Shown here: positions 26,255-36,031 of the stretch, one piece after another
How the letters are laid out: every line of letters starts with the position of its first letter
Position numbering within the stretch: the stretch's first letter is position 1
NCBI GenBank assembly: GCA_902540265.1
Contig: CACBLW010000002.1
Coordinates: 58,037-122,036, forward strand
Direction of reading: 5' to 3'
Origin: an uncultured Alphaproteobacteria bacterium
GTDB lineage: Bacteria > Pseudomonadota > Alphaproteobacteria > HIMB59 > GCA-002718135
DNA: 64,000 nucleotides
Program-made: the position numbers and the translations under genes
The notes under the pieces: model-generated
The model's input: the letters and a program-made list of their open reading frames with translations, nothing else
Databases searched by the model: none
What the model was told of the DNA's origin: nothing

Positions 26255-27277
26255 TTACTTATTAAAAGGATCCTCATATTTTTTAGCTAAATCATCAATA
26301 TTTTCTGGTGGCCAATCAGGTACCGACATACCTAAATTAAGTTCCATTTGTTGAAGGACTTCTTTAATTTCATTTAATGATTTTCTACCAAAGTTAGGAG
26401 TTCTCAGCATTTCTGATTCAGATTTTTGGACAAGATCACCGATATAAATTATATTATCATTTTTTAAACAGTTTGCTGATCTTACAGATAACTCTAACTC
26501 TTCTACTTTCTTTAGTAGATTTGAATTAAATGATAAACTTTCTGTTGAAGATTGATCAGGGAGTACTTCGGGTTCGTCAAAATTGATAAATGGTTGTAAT
26601 TGATCCTGTAATATTCTGGCTGCTAGAGCTATGGCATCATCAGGTGAAATTGCACCATTTGTTTCAACGTCAAAAACCAGCTTGTCAAAATCAGTTACTT
26701 GACCCACTCTACTATTTTCAATTTTATAAGAAGCTTTCACAACAGGGCTAAACATTGCGTCTAACTTAATTTCTCCAATTATTTTGTTTTCATCTTCGGC
26801 AACTTCTGCAGTCACATAACCTTTGCCTGTTTCAATATTTGCTTCAATTTCTACATCAGCATTAGAGTCAAGTGTCATAATTAACTGATCTGGATTCATA
26901 ATCTCAGTTTCTGAGTCAGTTTCAAAATTACCTGCTCTAATTTCACCAGACCCTGATGATTTAATGTACATTTTTTTTAAACCAGGTGAGTGTACTTTTA
27001 CGGCTATTGATTTTAAGTTTAAAAGTATGTCGGTTAAGTCTTCTTTAACCCCTGGGATTGTTGAAAATTCATGAACTACACCTTTAATTTTTACTGAAGT
27101 AATAGCTGCTCCTTGTAAAGAAGAGAGTAAAATCCTTCTAATTGAGTTACCTAATGTTAAACCAAATCCTCTTTCCAAGGGTTCAGCTATAAGCTTACCA
27201 ATTCTTCCATTACTTTCATCTACATTAACTTCCATCTTTGTAGGTTTAATTAATTCACTCCAGTTTTTTTGTAACAC
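26255..27277 (-). CDS. rpoA: RNA polymerase alpha subunit
   Basis: 340 aa. The N-terminal dimerisation domain ([20 protein letters not shown], about 33-52) and the C-terminal domain with helix-hairpin-helix ([16 protein letters not shown] and [16 protein letters not shown], about 255-310) are complete; the latter contacts UP elements and activators. Standard alpha operon position: rpsM-rpsK-rpoA-rplQ. Confidence 0.98.
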   Translation of the reverse strand: MLQKNWSELIKPTKMEVNVDESNGRIGKLIAEPLERGFGLTLGNSIRRILLSSLQGAAITSVKIKGVVHEFSTIPGVKEDLTDILLNLKSIAVKVHSPGLKKMYIKSSGSGEIRAGNFETDSETEIMNPDQLIMTLDSNADVEIEANIETGKGYVTAEVAEDENKIIGEIKLDAMFSPVVKASYKIENSRVGQVTDFDKLVFDVETNGAISPDDAIALAARILQDQLQPFINFDEPEVLPDQSSTESLSFNSNLLKKVEELELSVRSANCLKNDNIIYIGDLVQKSESEMLRTPNFGRKSLNEIKEVLQQMELNLGMSVPDWPPENIDDLAKKYEDPFNK

Positions 27278-27292
27278 TTAAATGCTCCTTTT

Positions 27293-27673
27293 TTAAACTC
27301 TTCTTCTTTTTCTTGGTCTACAACCATTATGAGGTATTGGAGTTACATCTTTAATTGAAGTAATCACATAACCTATAGATTGTAATGATCTTAAAGCAGA
27401 CTCTCTTCCCGAACCTGGTCCTGATACTTCTATCTTAAGATTTTTTAAACCATAATCTTTTGCTTTATTACCTACATCTTCTGCTGCTATTTGGGCCGCA
27501 TAAGGTGTAGACTTTCTTGATCCTTTAAAACCTTTATGTCCTGAAGATGACCATGCTAATGCATTGCCTTTATCATCGGTAATTGTAATAATTGTATTAT
27601 TAAATGAAGAAACTATATGCGCTACACCAGAAGAGATTTTCTTTTTAATTTTTGATTTTTTTTTCTCTGCCAT
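27293..27673 (-). CDS. rpsK: 30S ribosomal protein S11
   Basis: 126 aa, normal length. [18 protein letters not shown], the Gly-rich [12 protein letters not shown] and the C-terminal [12 protein letters not shown] are S11 hallmarks. Part of the platform of the small subunit near the mRNA exit. One base after rpsM, in the alpha operon. Confidence 0.98.
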   Translation of the reverse strand: MAEKKKSKIKKKISSGVAHIVSSFNNTIITITDDKGNALAWSSSGHKGFKGSRKSTPYAAQIAAEDVGNKAKDYGLKNLKIEVSGPGSGRESALRSLQSIGYVITSIKDVTPIPHNGCRPRKRRRV

Positions 27674-27674
27674 T

Positions 27675-28055
27675 TTATCCTTTTGTAACTTTTTTCTTTC
27701 CAGCGATAGCTACTGCCTTACCTTTTCTTGTTCTAGCATTTGTATGTGTTCTTTGACCTCTAACTGGTAATTTTTTTCTATGACGAAGTCCCCTATAACA
27801 ACCTAAATCGTTAAGTCTTTTTATGTCTAAAGATATTTTTCGCCTTAGATCACCTTCTACAGAATAATCTTTATCAATTAAATCTCTTATCTTATTTACC
27901 TCTTCTTCATTCAATTCACTTACACGTTTAGAAATATCTATTGATGCATTATTACAAATATCCAAAGCTATTTTATTCCCTATCCCAAATATATAAGTAA
28001 GCGCTATGTTTACTTTTTTATTTGTAGGAATATTGACACCTGATATTCTAGCCAT
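27675..28055 (-). CDS. rpsM: 30S ribosomal protein S13
   Basis: 126 aa from ATG 28055 ([14 protein letters not shown]), the usual S13 N-terminus; a TTG four codons upstream is not needed. [21 protein letters not shown] is the RNA-binding C-terminal motif, followed by the basic tail GKKKVTKG. It contacts tRNA and the L5 bridge. First gene of the alpha operon with a promoter in the 75-nt gap after adk. Confidence 0.98.
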   Translation of the reverse strand: MARISGVNIPTNKKVNIALTYIFGIGNKIALDICNNASIDISKRVSELNEEEVNKIRDLIDKDYSVEGDLRRKISLDIKRLNDLGCYRGLRHRKKLPVRGQRTHTNARTRKGKAVAIAGKKKVTKG

Positions 28056-28083
28056 AAAGAAATCCAAAAAAAATGAATGAGGG

Positions 28084-28113
28084 TGAATACATGATAATCA
28101 TGTAATTAGTCAA
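28084..28113 (-). promoter_or_regulatory. promoter for rpsM-rpsK-rpoA-rplQ with palindrome in the spacer
   Basis: On the minus strand a -35 TTGACT (28108-28113) and a -10 TATTCA (28084-28089) are separated by 18 nt. The spacer contains the near-perfect palindrome ACATGAT-T-ATCATGT (28089-28103), which could bind a dimeric regulator. The ATG of rpsM is about 30 nt downstream. Confidence 0.55.
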
Positions 28114-28142
28114 GAAAAGATATGTGAAAATTCGGCTGTTTT

Positions 28143-28716
28143 TCATGATTTTTTTAAAATATCTTTAATTTTACTGGTTATTTCTTCAATTTGAAGAGAT
28201 CCATCTATTTTATAAAAAATAGATGAATAATTATCCATGTAAAAATTCGAAACTTTCTGAGTAGAATTAAGATATTCATTATATCTTGTTTCTATGACAT
28301 TTATATTATCGTCTTCCCTTCCTTCTTCTGAAGATCTTTTTATAATTCTGTTTTTAAGGATTTCAAAATTTATTTGGATATCAAATATACAATCTAAAGA
28401 TGAAGCAGTATCTAAAAAAAAATTATTTAGGAATTCTGCTTGTGTCATAGTTCGTGGATAGCCATCTAATATAAAACCTTTCTTTGTTTCATTTTTTAAT
28501 CTTGCAGATACAATGGAATTAAGAATATTATCTGAAACTAAATTACCTGAAGACATGATTAATTTTAATTGCTTTGCTAAATCATCATTATCTAATAATT
28601 TTTTTCTTAAAATATCACCTGTTGAAAGATGGGAAACGTTTAAATAATTTGAAATTATTTTAGCCTGTGTGCCTTTTCCTGCTCCAGGAGGACCAAAAAA
28701 AATTATTTTTTTTCAA
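28143..28716 (-). CDS. adk: adenylate kinase, short form; start region disturbed
   Basis: P-loop FGPPGAGKGTQAK is encoded upstream of the first ATG in frame (28556), so the gene must start earlier. The frame is open from just after a TGA near 28715 but has no ATG, GTG or TTG before the P-loop. If the coding-strand A8 run at 28706-28713 is read as A7, a TTG at 28716 opens the frame as (M)KKIIFFGPPG, one base after the secY stop, giving 190 aa. STGDILRK, GFILDGYPRT and the short lid with SSEEGREDD show a lid without zinc-finger insert. Adk follows secY as in other alphaproteobacteria and makes ADP from AMP and ATP. Confidence 0.85.
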
Positions 28717-28717
28717 T

Positions 28718-30058
28718 CTACCTTCTACCCTTTAACTTAGTTTTTTTAAGCAAGCCTTCATATTGGTGTTGGAAAAGATGTGATTGTACTTGAGTAATAA
28801 AATCTATCATTACTACGACTACAATTAATAATGCCGTTCCGCCAAGATAAAATGGGATTGATGTTCTTGATAAAAGGAACTCTGGCAACAGTGCTACAAA
28901 TGTTAAATAAATAGTTCCTATAGTGGTTAGTCTTACCAATACAAACTCTATATATTTTGCAGTATTTTCTCCTGGTCTTATACCTGGAATAAAACCTCCA
29001 TATTTTCTAAGATTTTCTGCTTGCTCATCTGGATTAAAAACAATAGATGTATAGAAAAATCCAAAAAATATTATCATTCCTGCATACAATGCCAGATAAA
29101 GTGGCTGACCTCTTCCTAAATAGCTTGAGATTAAAATAAAAATATCACTAGATGATCCAGCGCCAAATCCAGACATAGTATTTGGGAGAAGAAGAATAGA
29201 TGATGCAAAAATAACAGGAATCACACCTGCAGTATTGATCTTTAATGGTAAATGTGAGCTTTGGCCACCATAAATTTTATTTCCAACTTGTCTTTTTGGA
29301 TATTGAACTGGTAAACGCCTTTGAGCTTTTTCAACGTAAACTATGAAAATTATTAATAGCAGTATAAGAATTAATATTCCCAAAATAAATGCAATACTTA
29401 ATTCTCCTGTTCTACCTAGTTGTAAAGTACTAACAAATGCACTTGGAAGATTAGCAATTATTCCTGCAGTTATAATTAATGAAATTCCATTACCTACACC
29501 CCTTGAAGTAATTTGTTCTCCCAGCCACATAAGAAAAACAGTTCCACCCACAAGTGTTATTACTGTTGTCAATCTAAAAAATAATCCTGGTTCAAAAACA
29601 ATATTTCCATATGTTGTTTGCATCGATTCTAAACCAATAGAGACTCCATATCCCTGAACTGCTGCAATTAAGACCGTAACATATCTAGTAAATTGTAGAA
29701 GTTGCCTTCTTCCTTTTGATCCCTGTTCTTTTAAAGATTTTAAATATGGAATTGCTGATTGCATCAATGTCATGATTATTGATGATGATATATAAGGCAT
29801 AACACCAAGTGCAAAAATTCCCATTCTACCTAGCGCACCTCCTGAGAATGTATCAAAAATACCTAGAATACCAGAGGATTGTTGTTCAAAAAATTGTTGT
29901 AAAGCTAATGGATTAATACCAGGTATGGGTAGAAATGTACCTAAGCGAAAGACGATTAACGCACCTAAAGTAAATAAAAGTCTTTGCCTTAATTCTGTTG
30001 CTTTTCCCAAAGCACCAAAGTTTAAGTTATTTGCTAATCTGTCTGCAGCTGTTGCCAT
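28718..30058 (-). CDS. secY: Sec translocon subunit SecY
   Basis: 446 aa with ten predicted membrane helices. RLGTFLPIPGI in the first helix region, FDTFSGGALGRMGIFALGVMPYISSSI for the plug and helix 2, RGVGNGISLI, and PGIRPGENTAKY before the last helices are SecY signatures. It forms the protein-conducting channel with SecE (encoded at 52906) and SecG. End of the spc operon, one base after rplO. Confidence 0.98.
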   Translation of the reverse strand: MATAADRLANNLNFGALGKATELRQRLLFTLGALIVFRLGTFLPIPGINPLALQQFFEQQSSGILGIFDTFSGGALGRMGIFALGVMPYISSSIIMTLMQSAIPYLKSLKEQGSKGRRQLLQFTRYVTVLIAAVQGYGVSIGLESMQTTYGNIVFEPGLFFRLTTVITLVGGTVFLMWLGEQITSRGVGNGISLIITAGIIANLPSAFVSTLQLGRTGELSIAFILGILILILLLIIFIVYVEKAQRRLPVQYPKRQVGNKIYGGQSSHLPLKINTAGVIPVIFASSILLLPNTMSGFGAGSSSDIFILISSYLGRGQPLYLALYAGMIIFFGFFYTSIVFNPDEQAENLRKYGGFIPGIRPGENTAKYIEFVLVRLTTIGTIYLTFVALLPEFLLSRTSIPFYLGGTALLIVVVVMIDFITQVQSHLFQHQYEGLLKKTKLKGRR

Positions 30059-30517
30059 TTATTTCTTTGTAAGTTTAATTTTACCACCTAATTTTTCTAA
30101 AACTTCAACAGCCTTTTTAGAAGCGTAAGAAATCTCTAAATTAGTTAATTTATTTGGCTCTCCTATATTAAGAAGTTTTAAACTTCCTTTCGATCTTTTA
30201 AAAATTTTTTTATTAAATAGCTCATCTTCCTTAATTACAGAAGGATCAAGGCTATATTTTTTAATTATATTATTTATCATTGTAAAACTAATACTTTGAG
30301 TTTTTATTTTAAAATGGTTTTTAAAACCTCTTTTAGGTAAACGTCTATAAATAGGCATTTGTCCACCTTCAAAGCCATTAATAGATACTCCTGATCTTGA
30401 TTTTTGACCTTTAACACCTCTTCCAGCTGTTTTTCCCAAACCAGAGCCTGAGCCTCTTCCTCTTCTCTTATTCTGCTTGCTTGAGCTTAGTGGTGATTTT
30501 AATTCATTAATTTTCAT
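30059..30517 (-). CDS. rplO: 50S ribosomal protein L15
   Basis: 152 aa. The basic Gly-rich N-terminus ([20 protein letters not shown]), [17 protein letters not shown] and the C-terminal [12 protein letters not shown] are typical L15. Its start is 2 nt after the rpsE stop, where rpmD (L30) would sit in most bacteria; there is no space for L30 here. Confidence 0.98.
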   Translation of the reverse strand: MKINELKSPLSSSKQNKRRGRGSGSGLGKTAGRGVKGQKSRSGVSINGFEGGQMPIYRRLPKRGFKNHFKIKTQSISFTMINNIIKKYSLDPSVIKEDELFNKKIFKRSKGSLKLLNIGEPNKLTNLEISYASKKAVEVLEKLGGKIKLTKK

Positions 30518-30519
30518 AT

Positions 30520-31029
30520 TTAACTATTCTTACTAAAAGTTATATCGTTTATTTTTTTTGATCTTTTTGCAGCAACTGATTTTGGAGATTCAGATATCTT
30601 AAAAGCATTTAATGTTGCTTTTAACATGTTATGTGGATTTGATGTTCCAGTAGATTTAGCAACAACATCTTTAATACCCAGAGATTCAAAGAGTGCTCTC
30701 ATAGGACCTCCGGCGATAATACCAGTTCCTGGTGCAGCTGCTCTTAATATTACCTTTCCAGCTCCAAAACGTCCGACAATATCGTGATGAATAGTTCTGT
30801 TTTCTTTCAAATGAACTCTAATCATTTTAGTTTTTGCATTTTCTGTAGCTTTTCTAACGGCTTCAGGTACTTCTTTTGCCTTACCTGTTCCTATTCCTAC
30901 TCTACCTTTGTTATCACCAACTATCATTATTGCGGCAAATCCAAACCTTCTCCCACCTTTTACAACTTTAGCTACCCTGTTAATTGTTACCAGATGTTCA
31001 GTAAATTCATTTTTATCATTTTCAAACAT
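30520..31029 (-). CDS. rpsE: 30S ribosomal protein S5
   Basis: 169 aa. The double-stranded RNA-binding fold starts with [39 protein letters not shown] and [13 protein letters not shown] are the S5 C-domain motifs. S5 takes part in decoding accuracy. It starts 8 nt after rplR. Confidence 0.98.
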   Translation of the reverse strand: MFENDKNEFTEHLVTINRVAKVVKGGRRFGFAAIMIVGDNKGRVGIGTGKAKEVPEAVRKATENAKTKMIRVHLKENRTIHHDIVGRFGAGKVILRAAAPGTGIIAGGPMRALFESLGIKDVVAKSTGTSNPHNMLKATLNAFKISESPKSVAAKRSKKINDITFSKNS

Positions 31030-31037
31030 ACGTACCT

Positions 31038-31370
31038 CTAAAAATTAAGACCTTCAGATCTTGCTGCTTCTGCAAGTATTTTAATTAAACCATGATATTT
31101 ATATTTACCTCTATCAAAGGCTACTTTATCAATTCCTTTAGAAATTATTTTTTTTGCTATATTTTTGCCAATAAGTTCTGCAATTTCTTTTCTTTGTAAT
31201 TTTTTATCTTTAATTGATTTTTCGAGAGATGAAGCACTTGCAAGTGTTATACCATTACTATCATCTATAAGTTGTGCATACAAATGGTTATTGGATCTAA
31301 AAACACTTAGTCTATTTCTTTTAGAAACTTTCTTAGATTTGAACCTTACTCTTTCTTTTCTATCTTTCAT
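31038..31370 (-). CDS. rplR: 50S ribosomal protein L18
   Basis: 110 aa, slightly short because the N-terminus is trimmed. [36 protein letters not shown] and the C-terminal [10 protein letters not shown] are family motifs. It binds 5S rRNA with L5. Spc operon, 3 nt after rplF. Confidence 0.97.
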   Translation of the reverse strand: MKDRKERVRFKSKKVSKRNRLSVFRSNNHLYAQLIDDSNGITLASASSLEKSIKDKKLQRKEIAELIGKNIAKKIISKGIDKVAFDRGKYKYHGLIKILAEAARSEGLNF

Positions 31371-31373
31371 AAA

Positions 31374-31904
31374 TTATTTCTTTTTACCTTCTTTTCTAAA
31401 AATATATTCATCAATATATTTTATTCCTTTACCCTTAAATGGCTCTGGTTTTCTAAACGATCTAATTTTTGCAGCAGCAGCACCTAACTTCTCCTTATTT
31501 ATACTAAATAATTTAATCAAATTTTGTTTTGGGCATTCAATTTTTATATCTGCAGGAATATCAAAATTAATATCATGACTATAACCTAGTTCTAATTTTA
31601 ATTTGGAACCAGAAACACTAGCTCTGTATCCAGTGCCATTTAATTCTAAAGTTTTAGTAAATCCCTTTGTTACTCCATTAATAATATTTGCAATGATAGC
31701 TCTAGTAGTTCCCCAGTTTGGATCTTTATTACTTTCAATATTAGGCATAACTTTAATTTCATCATTATTTATATTTATTTTGTAATTAGCATTTACTGTA
31801 GTTTGCATTTGCCCAAGTTTACCTTTGGCTGAAAAAATTCCATCTCTAAAAGTACATTCTACTTCTTTAGAAATTTTTATTGGGTTATTTGCGACTCTTG
31901 ACAT
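31374..31904 (-). CDS. rplF: 50S ribosomal protein L6
   Basis: 176 aa. Two repeated L6 domains; VTKGFTKTLELNGTGYRA in the first/second junction and FRKPEPFKGKGIKYIDEY at the C-terminus are diagnostic. It lies near the factor-binding site. The start shares one base with the rpsH stop. Confidence 0.98.
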   Translation of the reverse strand: MSRVANNPIKISKEVECTFRDGIFSAKGKLGQMQTTVNANYKININNDEIKVMPNIESNKDPNWGTTRAIIANIINGVTKGFTKTLELNGTGYRASVSGSKLKLELGYSHDINFDIPADIKIECPKQNLIKLFSINKEKLGAAAAKIRSFRKPEPFKGKGIKYIDEYIFRKEGKKK

Positions 31905-32302
31905 TAGAAAACCTCACACAAAATTTCACCACCAACATTATTTTTTTTTGCTTGATGATCTGACATAACTCCTTTTGGGGTTGAAAGGATAGATATTCCT
32001 AAACCTCCATATGGTTTATTAAGCTCACTAATTTTAGAATATATTCTGATACCAGGTTTAGAAATTCTTTTTATTTTCTTAATTACTGGGGTTCCATTAT
32101 AATATTTTAATTCAATTTTTATTGAATTTACTCCCTTTCTCTCTTCGATATTTTTAAAATCTCTTATATAACCTTCATCTTTTAGAACACTTAAAACATT
32201 CATGTTTAATTTTGATTTAAGACATAAAGTTGATACTTTATTTGCTTGATGAGCATTTTTAATTCTTGCTAGCATATCTGAAAGTGAATCATTTAAAGCC
32301 AT
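31904..32302 (-). CDS. rpsH: 30S ribosomal protein S8
   Basis: 132 aa from ATG 32302 (MALNDSLSDMLARIKNA), which has a clear AAAGGG ribosome site 6 nt upstream. A start six codons earlier would overlap rpsN and lacks such a site. ISKPGIRIYSKISEL and the C-terminal GLGISILSTPKGVMSDHQA are S8 motifs. It binds 16S rRNA early in assembly and in other bacteria represses the spc operon. Confidence 0.97.
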   Translation of the reverse strand: MALNDSLSDMLARIKNAHQANKVSTLCLKSKLNMNVLSVLKDEGYIRDFKNIEERKGVNSIKIELKYYNGTPVIKKIKRISKPGIRIYSKISELNKPYGGLGISILSTPKGVMSDHQAKKNNVGGEILCEVF

Positions 32303-32313
32303 GTTAACCCTTT

Positions 32314-32619
32314 CTACCAACTTGACTTAACAACACCTGGCAAATCTCCAGTCATTGAAAGCTCTCTTAGTTTTATTCTGGATAAACCAAATTTTCTATA
32401 ATTTCCTCTTGGTCTACCAGTTATTTCACATCTGTTCCTATGTCTAATAGAAGAACCATTTCTAGGAAGATCGTTTAGTTTATTTTGATAAGAAATTCTC
32501 TCTTCCAAAGAAATGTTTTTATTTTTTATTTTAGCCTTAAGGCTCTCTCTCTTAGATTTATATTTTTTGATTAATTTTTGTCTAAAAAGATTTTTTTGAA
32601 CTGAGCTAAGTTTTGCCAT
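32314..32619 (-). CDS. rpsN: 30S ribosomal protein S14 (zinc-free long form)
   Basis: 101 aa, the long S14 type. The C-terminal RNA-binding block [20 protein letters not shown] keeps only one Cys, so there is no CxxC zinc ribbon. Spc operon between rplE and rpsH. Confidence 0.98.
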   Translation of the reverse strand: MAKLSSVQKNLFRQKLIKKYKSKRESLKAKIKNKNISLEERISYQNKLNDLPRNGSSIRHRNRCEITGRPRGNYRKFGLSRIKLRELSMTGDLPGVVKSSW

Positions 32620-32627
32620 GTTACTCC

Positions 32628-33179
32628 TTAATTTACCTGTTTGTCTATAAAAGGCATATTAAAACTTTTTAGCAATTCTAAAGCCTCTTTATTATTTTTT
32701 GCAGATGTACATATAGTAATATCCATACCTCTGACTTTATCTACCTTATCAAAATTTATCTCTGGAAATATTACATGCTCCTTTACTCCCATAGAAAAAT
32801 TTCCATTCCCATCAAAACTTTTCAAATTTAGACCTCTAAAGTCTCTTATTCTTGGAAATGCAATATTTACTAATCTATCAAGAAATTCATACATAATTTT
32901 ATTACGTAGTGTTACTTTCACCCCTAAAGGCATGCCAGCCCTTATTTTAAAACCTGAAATTGCTTTTTTTGAAATTGTTTTAACTGCTTTTTGGCCAGAT
33001 ATGAGGGTTAAGTCTTCTAAAGCCTTATCAATTAATTTTGAGTCTTCTTTTCCTTCTCCAACACCTATATTCAGGATTATCTTTTTTATTTTTGGAACTT
33101 CAAAAATATTTTTGAGTCCAAGTTTAGACTTTAATTCTTGCTTAATCTGGTTGTTGTATTCTTCTAAGAGTCTACTCAT
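32628..33179 (-). CDS. rplE: 50S ribosomal protein L5
   Basis: 183 aa. [37 protein letters not shown] and [20 protein letters not shown] are L5 motifs. It binds 5S rRNA and forms the bridge to S13. The ATG overlaps the rplX stop by one base. Confidence 0.98.
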   Translation of the reverse strand: MSRLLEEYNNQIKQELKSKLGLKNIFEVPKIKKIILNIGVGEGKEDSKLIDKALEDLTLISGQKAVKTISKKAISGFKIRAGMPLGVKVTLRNKIMYEFLDRLVNIAFPRIRDFRGLNLKSFDGNGNFSMGVKEHVIFPEINFDKVDKVRGMDITICTSAKNNKEALELLKSFNMPFIDKQVN

Positions 33180-33493
33180 TAGATTTCCTTACCTGTAGAT
33201 TTATTAATTCTTACTTTCTTGTTCTTATCAAATTTATAACCAATTCTTGTACCTTTTTTTAATTCAGGATCATAAAATGAAAGATTTGAAATATGTATAG
33301 GCATTTCTTTATCAATAATTCCACCCGGTTGATTATTGTCAGGTTTTTGATTCTTTTTAACTTTATTGATTTCTGAAACAATAGCTTTCATTTGTTTAGT
33401 TACAATCTTTATAATTTTTCCAGTTTTGCCTTTATCTTTACCGGCAAGCACTATTACTTCATCACCTTTTTTTAATTTAAATTTTTTATTCAT
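33179..33493 (-). CDS. rplX: 50S ribosomal protein L24
   Basis: 104 aa. The KOW motif GDEVIVLAGKDKGKTGKI near the N-terminus and the conserved DKEMPIHISNLSFYDPE follow the L24 pattern. It initiates 50S assembly. It overlaps both neighbours by one base. Confidence 0.98.
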   Translation of the reverse strand: MNKKFKLKKGDEVIVLAGKDKGKTGKIIKIVTKQMKAIVSEINKVKKNQKPDNNQPGGIIDKEMPIHISNLSFYDPELKKGTRIGYKFDKNKKVRINKSTGKEI

Positions 33494-33861
33494 TAAATTA
33501 CCTCAGGTGCTAGACTAATTATTTTCATAAATTTTTTACTTCTTAATTCTCTTGTTACTGGACCAAAAATTCTTGTTGCTATTGGTTCTTCTTGTTTATC
33601 TAGAAGAACTGCAGCGTTTTTATCAAATCTAATTGCGGATCCGTCAGATCTTTTAAAATCCTTTGAAGTTCTGACTATTACTGCTTTATACACATCACCT
33701 TTTTTTACTTTTGCTCTAGGTAAAGCATCTTTAATTGAAACAACAATTATGTCTCCAATTGAAGCAGATCTTCTTTTAGAACCTCCAAGTACTTTAATAC
33801 ATTGTATAGTTCTTGCCCCTGAATTATCTGCAACAAATAATTTTGATTGCATTTGAATCAC
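33493..33861 (-). CDS. rplN: 50S ribosomal protein L14
   Basis: 122 aa, exactly the usual length, when started at GTG 33861 (reading [16 protein letters not shown]). An AGGAG ribosome site lies 7 nt before this GTG, and the start overlaps the rpsQ stop by 4 nt (GTGA). A longer frame would start inside rps[18 protein letters not shown] and the C-terminal [17 protein letters not shown] are L14 motifs. Confidence 0.97.
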   Translation of the reverse strand: MIQMQSKLFVADNSGARTIQCIKVLGGSKRRSASIGDIIVVSIKDALPRAKVKKGDVYKAVIVRTSKDFKRSDGSAIRFDKNAAVLLDKQEEPIATRIFGPVTRELRSKKFMKIISLAPEVI

Positions 33862-34103
33862 AATTTTTCTCCTGTGTTTGAGACAACTGTCCATTTTTTT
33901 AACTTTGATATAGGTTTAGACTCAATTATAGATACTGTATCCCCGACCTTAAACTCGTTATTCTCATCGTGAGCATGATATTTTTTTGTTTGTCTAATTA
34001 TTTTTTTGTACAATTTGTGTTTAATTCTTCTAGTTACATCAACAGTAATGGTTTTATTTGAATTTGATGAGACTACTACACCTGATAAAATTCTTTTAGG
34101 CAT
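33858..34103 (-). CDS. rpsQ: 30S ribosomal protein S17
   Basis: 81 aa from ATG 34103 ([18 protein letters not shown]) with GGAG 6 nt before it; another ATG at 34115 lacks a site and reaches further into rpm[18 protein letters not shown] and the [11 protein letters not shown] end are S17 signatures. It binds 16S helix 11. It overlaps rpmC by 8 nt and rplN by 4 nt. Confidence 0.97.
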   Translation of the reverse strand: MPKRILSGVVVSSNSNKTITVDVTRRIKHKLYKKIIRQTKKYHAHDENNEFKVGDTVSIIESKPISKLKKWTVVSNTGEKL

Positions 34104-34290
34104 TTTTCTCTCCATTTATAACTGATAATTTTGTATTTAATCTAGCAATTTGTTTTTTTGTATCTTTAATCTGAGATGTTTTTTCTAATTGACCAGAAGA
34201 TTTTTGAAAATTTAAATTCATTAGTGCTTTCTTTAAGCTCAATATTTCATCTTTTATTTTTTTATCGTCTATATTAATTTTTTTATTCAT
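34096..34290 (-). CDS. rpmC: 50S ribosomal protein L29
   Basis: 64 aa helical hairpin near the exit tunnel. The pattern [21 protein letters not shown] then [12 protein letters not shown] is L29. Lys/Asn-rich, in step with the AT-rich genome. Between rplP (1-nt gap) and rpsQ (8-nt overlap). Confidence 0.95.
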   Translation of the reverse strand: MNKKINIDDKKIKDEILSLKKALMNLNFQKSSGQLEKTSQIKDTKKQIARLNTKLSVINGEKNA

Positions 34291-34291
34291 T

Positions 34292-34708
34292 TTAGATATT
34301 TCTTTCTACAAATTTACATTTAATAGGCAGTTTTGCAGCAGCTAAAGTCATGGCTTTTCTTGCATCATTTACATTTACACCATCAACTTCAAACATAATT
34401 CTTCCAGGTTTTACTCTACAAGCCCAGAATTCAATTGAACCTTTGCCTTTACCCATCCTTACTTCAGCTGGTTTCTTTGATACTGGAACATCTGGAAATA
34501 TTCTAATCCACATTCTACCAGCTCTTTTTAAATATCTAGTTATTGCTTTTCTTGCAGCTTCAATTTGTCTTGAAGTAACTCTTTCTGGCTCCATAGCCTT
34601 TAAACCATAACTACCATAATTAAGAGCGTAATTACCTTTAGAATTACCATGAATTCTACCTTTAAATTGTTTTCTAAATTTAGTTTTTTTAGGTGATAAC
34701 ATATTCAT
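34292..34708 (-). CDS. rplP: 50S ribosomal protein L16
   Basis: 138 aa. [19 protein letters not shown] after a short MN extension, [21 protein letters not shown] and [19 protein letters not shown] are L16 motifs. It shapes the tRNA A-site region. The start ATG overlaps the rpsC stop; a second ATG two codons on is the start used in most homologues. Confidence 0.97.
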   Translation of the reverse strand: MNMLSPKKTKFRKQFKGRIHGNSKGNYALNYGSYGLKAMEPERVTSRQIEAARKAITRYLKRAGRMWIRIFPDVPVSKKPAEVRMGKGKGSIEFWACRVKPGRIMFEVDGVNVNDARKAMTLAAAKLPIKCKFVERNI

Positions 34709-35385
34709 TATCTAACACTCCCTTGATCAATTTGTTTTCTTTCACTTGCATATGGGTCTTTTAATAGTATTTCGCCTTTATTGATCCAAACTTTTATTCC
34801 ACAAATCCCATAGGTTGTCTCTGCTTCTGCAGTTGCATAATCTATATCACCTCTTAATGTATGTAATGGAACACTACCCTCATGATACTTTTCAGTTCTA
34901 GCAATCTCTGCGCCACCTAATCTTCCACTACAAACAACTTTAACTCCCTTAGCTCCCAATCGCATTGCTGATTGCACAGCTTTCTTCATTGCTCTTCTAA
35001 ATGATATTCTTTTTTCTAACTGTGATGCGATATTTTCTGCAACTAATCTAGCTTCTACCTCTGGTTTCCTAACCTCTTTAATGTCAAGAAATACTTCAAG
35101 ATTTGACATTTTTGAAAGATCATTTTTTAATGTTTCAATATCTGCGCCTTTTTTTCCAATAATAATACCAGGTCTTGAACTATATATTGAAAGTCTTAAT
35201 TTTTTGGCAGCCCTTTCAATATTTATTTTAGATATACTTGCATTCTTTAATTTTTTTTCTACATATTTTTTAATTTTCAAATCTTGATGCAACAACTTTG
35301 TATATTCACTTTTAGAAAACCATCTTGATGACCAGGTTTTATTGATACCAAGTCTAATGCCATATGGATTTACTTTTTGTCCCAT
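34708..35385 (-). CDS. rpsC: 30S ribosomal protein S3
   Basis: 225 aa. [16 protein letters not shown] at the N-terminus, the KH motif [13 protein letters not shown], and [17 protein letters not shown] in the C-domain are S3. It lines the mRNA entry site and has helicase function. It overlaps rplP by one base and touches rplV. Confidence 0.98.
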   Translation of the reverse strand: MGQKVNPYGIRLGINKTWSSRWFSKSEYTKLLHQDLKIKKYVEKKLKNASISKINIERAAKKLRLSIYSSRPGIIIGKKGADIETLKNDLSKMSNLEVFLDIKEVRKPEVEARLVAENIASQLEKRISFRRAMKKAVQSAMRLGAKGVKVVCSGRLGGAEIARTEKYHEGSVPLHTLRGDIDYATAEAETTYGICGIKVWINKGEILLKDPYASERKQIDQGSVR

Positions 35386-35753
35386 TATTTCTTTTCCTTT
35401 TTTATTTCTGTTCTTTCTTCAACTACGATTGTCACTTTGCTAAATGGTTTAATAATTGAAGCAGCCCTACCTTTTGCTCGAGGTCGCCATCTTTTCATTC
35501 TTAAGCTTTTACCTACAAAAGCTTCTTTAACAAAAAGTTTGTCTATATCTAATTGCTTATTGTTTTCTGCATTTGCAATAGCAGCGTTAAGTACTTTTAA
35601 AATTGTTTTAGATACTCTTTTAGAAGAAAATTTTAATTGATTTATTGCAGAGCTAACCTTTAAATTTACAATACTATTAACCAGAATAGATAGTTTAGTG
35701 GGACTTATCCTTACCATATTATCTCTTGCTAAAGCTGTCAGATTTTCATTCAT
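35385..35753 (-). CDS. rplV: 50S ribosomal protein L22
   Basis: 122 aa. [17 protein letters not shown] and the beta-hairpin region [15 protein letters not shown] that reaches the exit tunnel are visible. The tail after [10 protein letters not shown] is basic. It overlaps rpsS by 4 nt. Confidence 0.97.
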   Translation of the reverse strand: MNENLTALARDNMVRISPTKLSILVNSIVNLKVSSAINQLKFSSKRVSKTILKVLNAAIANAENNKQLDIDKLFVKEAFVGKSLRMKRWRPRAKGRAASIIKPFSKVTIVVEERTEIKKEKK

Positions 35754-36031
35754 TTCTGTTCTGCTTTCTTATCTGCAGCTGTATGCCCTTTAAATGATCT
35801 CGTAGGAGAAAATTCACCTAATTTGTGGCCTACCATTTGCTCATTAATCGTTACTGGAACAAACTTTTGCCCATTATACACACCAAAAGTTAGTCCAACG
35901 AACTGTGGAAGAATAGTCGATCTTCTTGACCAAGTTTTTAATACCTCTTTTCTTCCAGACTGAGATAACCTTTCAGCTTTCTTTATTAATGTAATATCCA
36001 CAAAAGGCCCTTTCCAAACTGATCTTGTCAT
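35750..36031 (-). CDS. rpsS: 30S ribosomal protein S19
   Basis: 93 aa. [12 protein letters not shown] and [20 protein letters not shown] are S19 motifs. It contacts the head of 16S rRNA with S13. It shares one base with the rplB stop. Confidence 0.98.
   Translation of the reverse strand: MTRSVWKGPFVDITLIKKAERLSQSGRKEVLKTWSRRSTILPQFVGLTFGVYNGQKFVPVTINEQMVGHKLGEFSPTRSFKGHTAADKKAEQK

Noticed and set aside
32641..33198. A 185-codon plus-strand open frame opposite rplE
   Set aside because: It mirrors a highly conserved ribosomal protein gene and has no family resemblance; the same holds for all other plus-strand frames opposite the ribosomal cluster.
33862..33894. An L14 start 11 codons upstream of GTG 33861
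   Set aside because: It lies within rpsQ and adds residues that L14 lacks; the GTG has an AGGAG site and gives exactly 122 aa.
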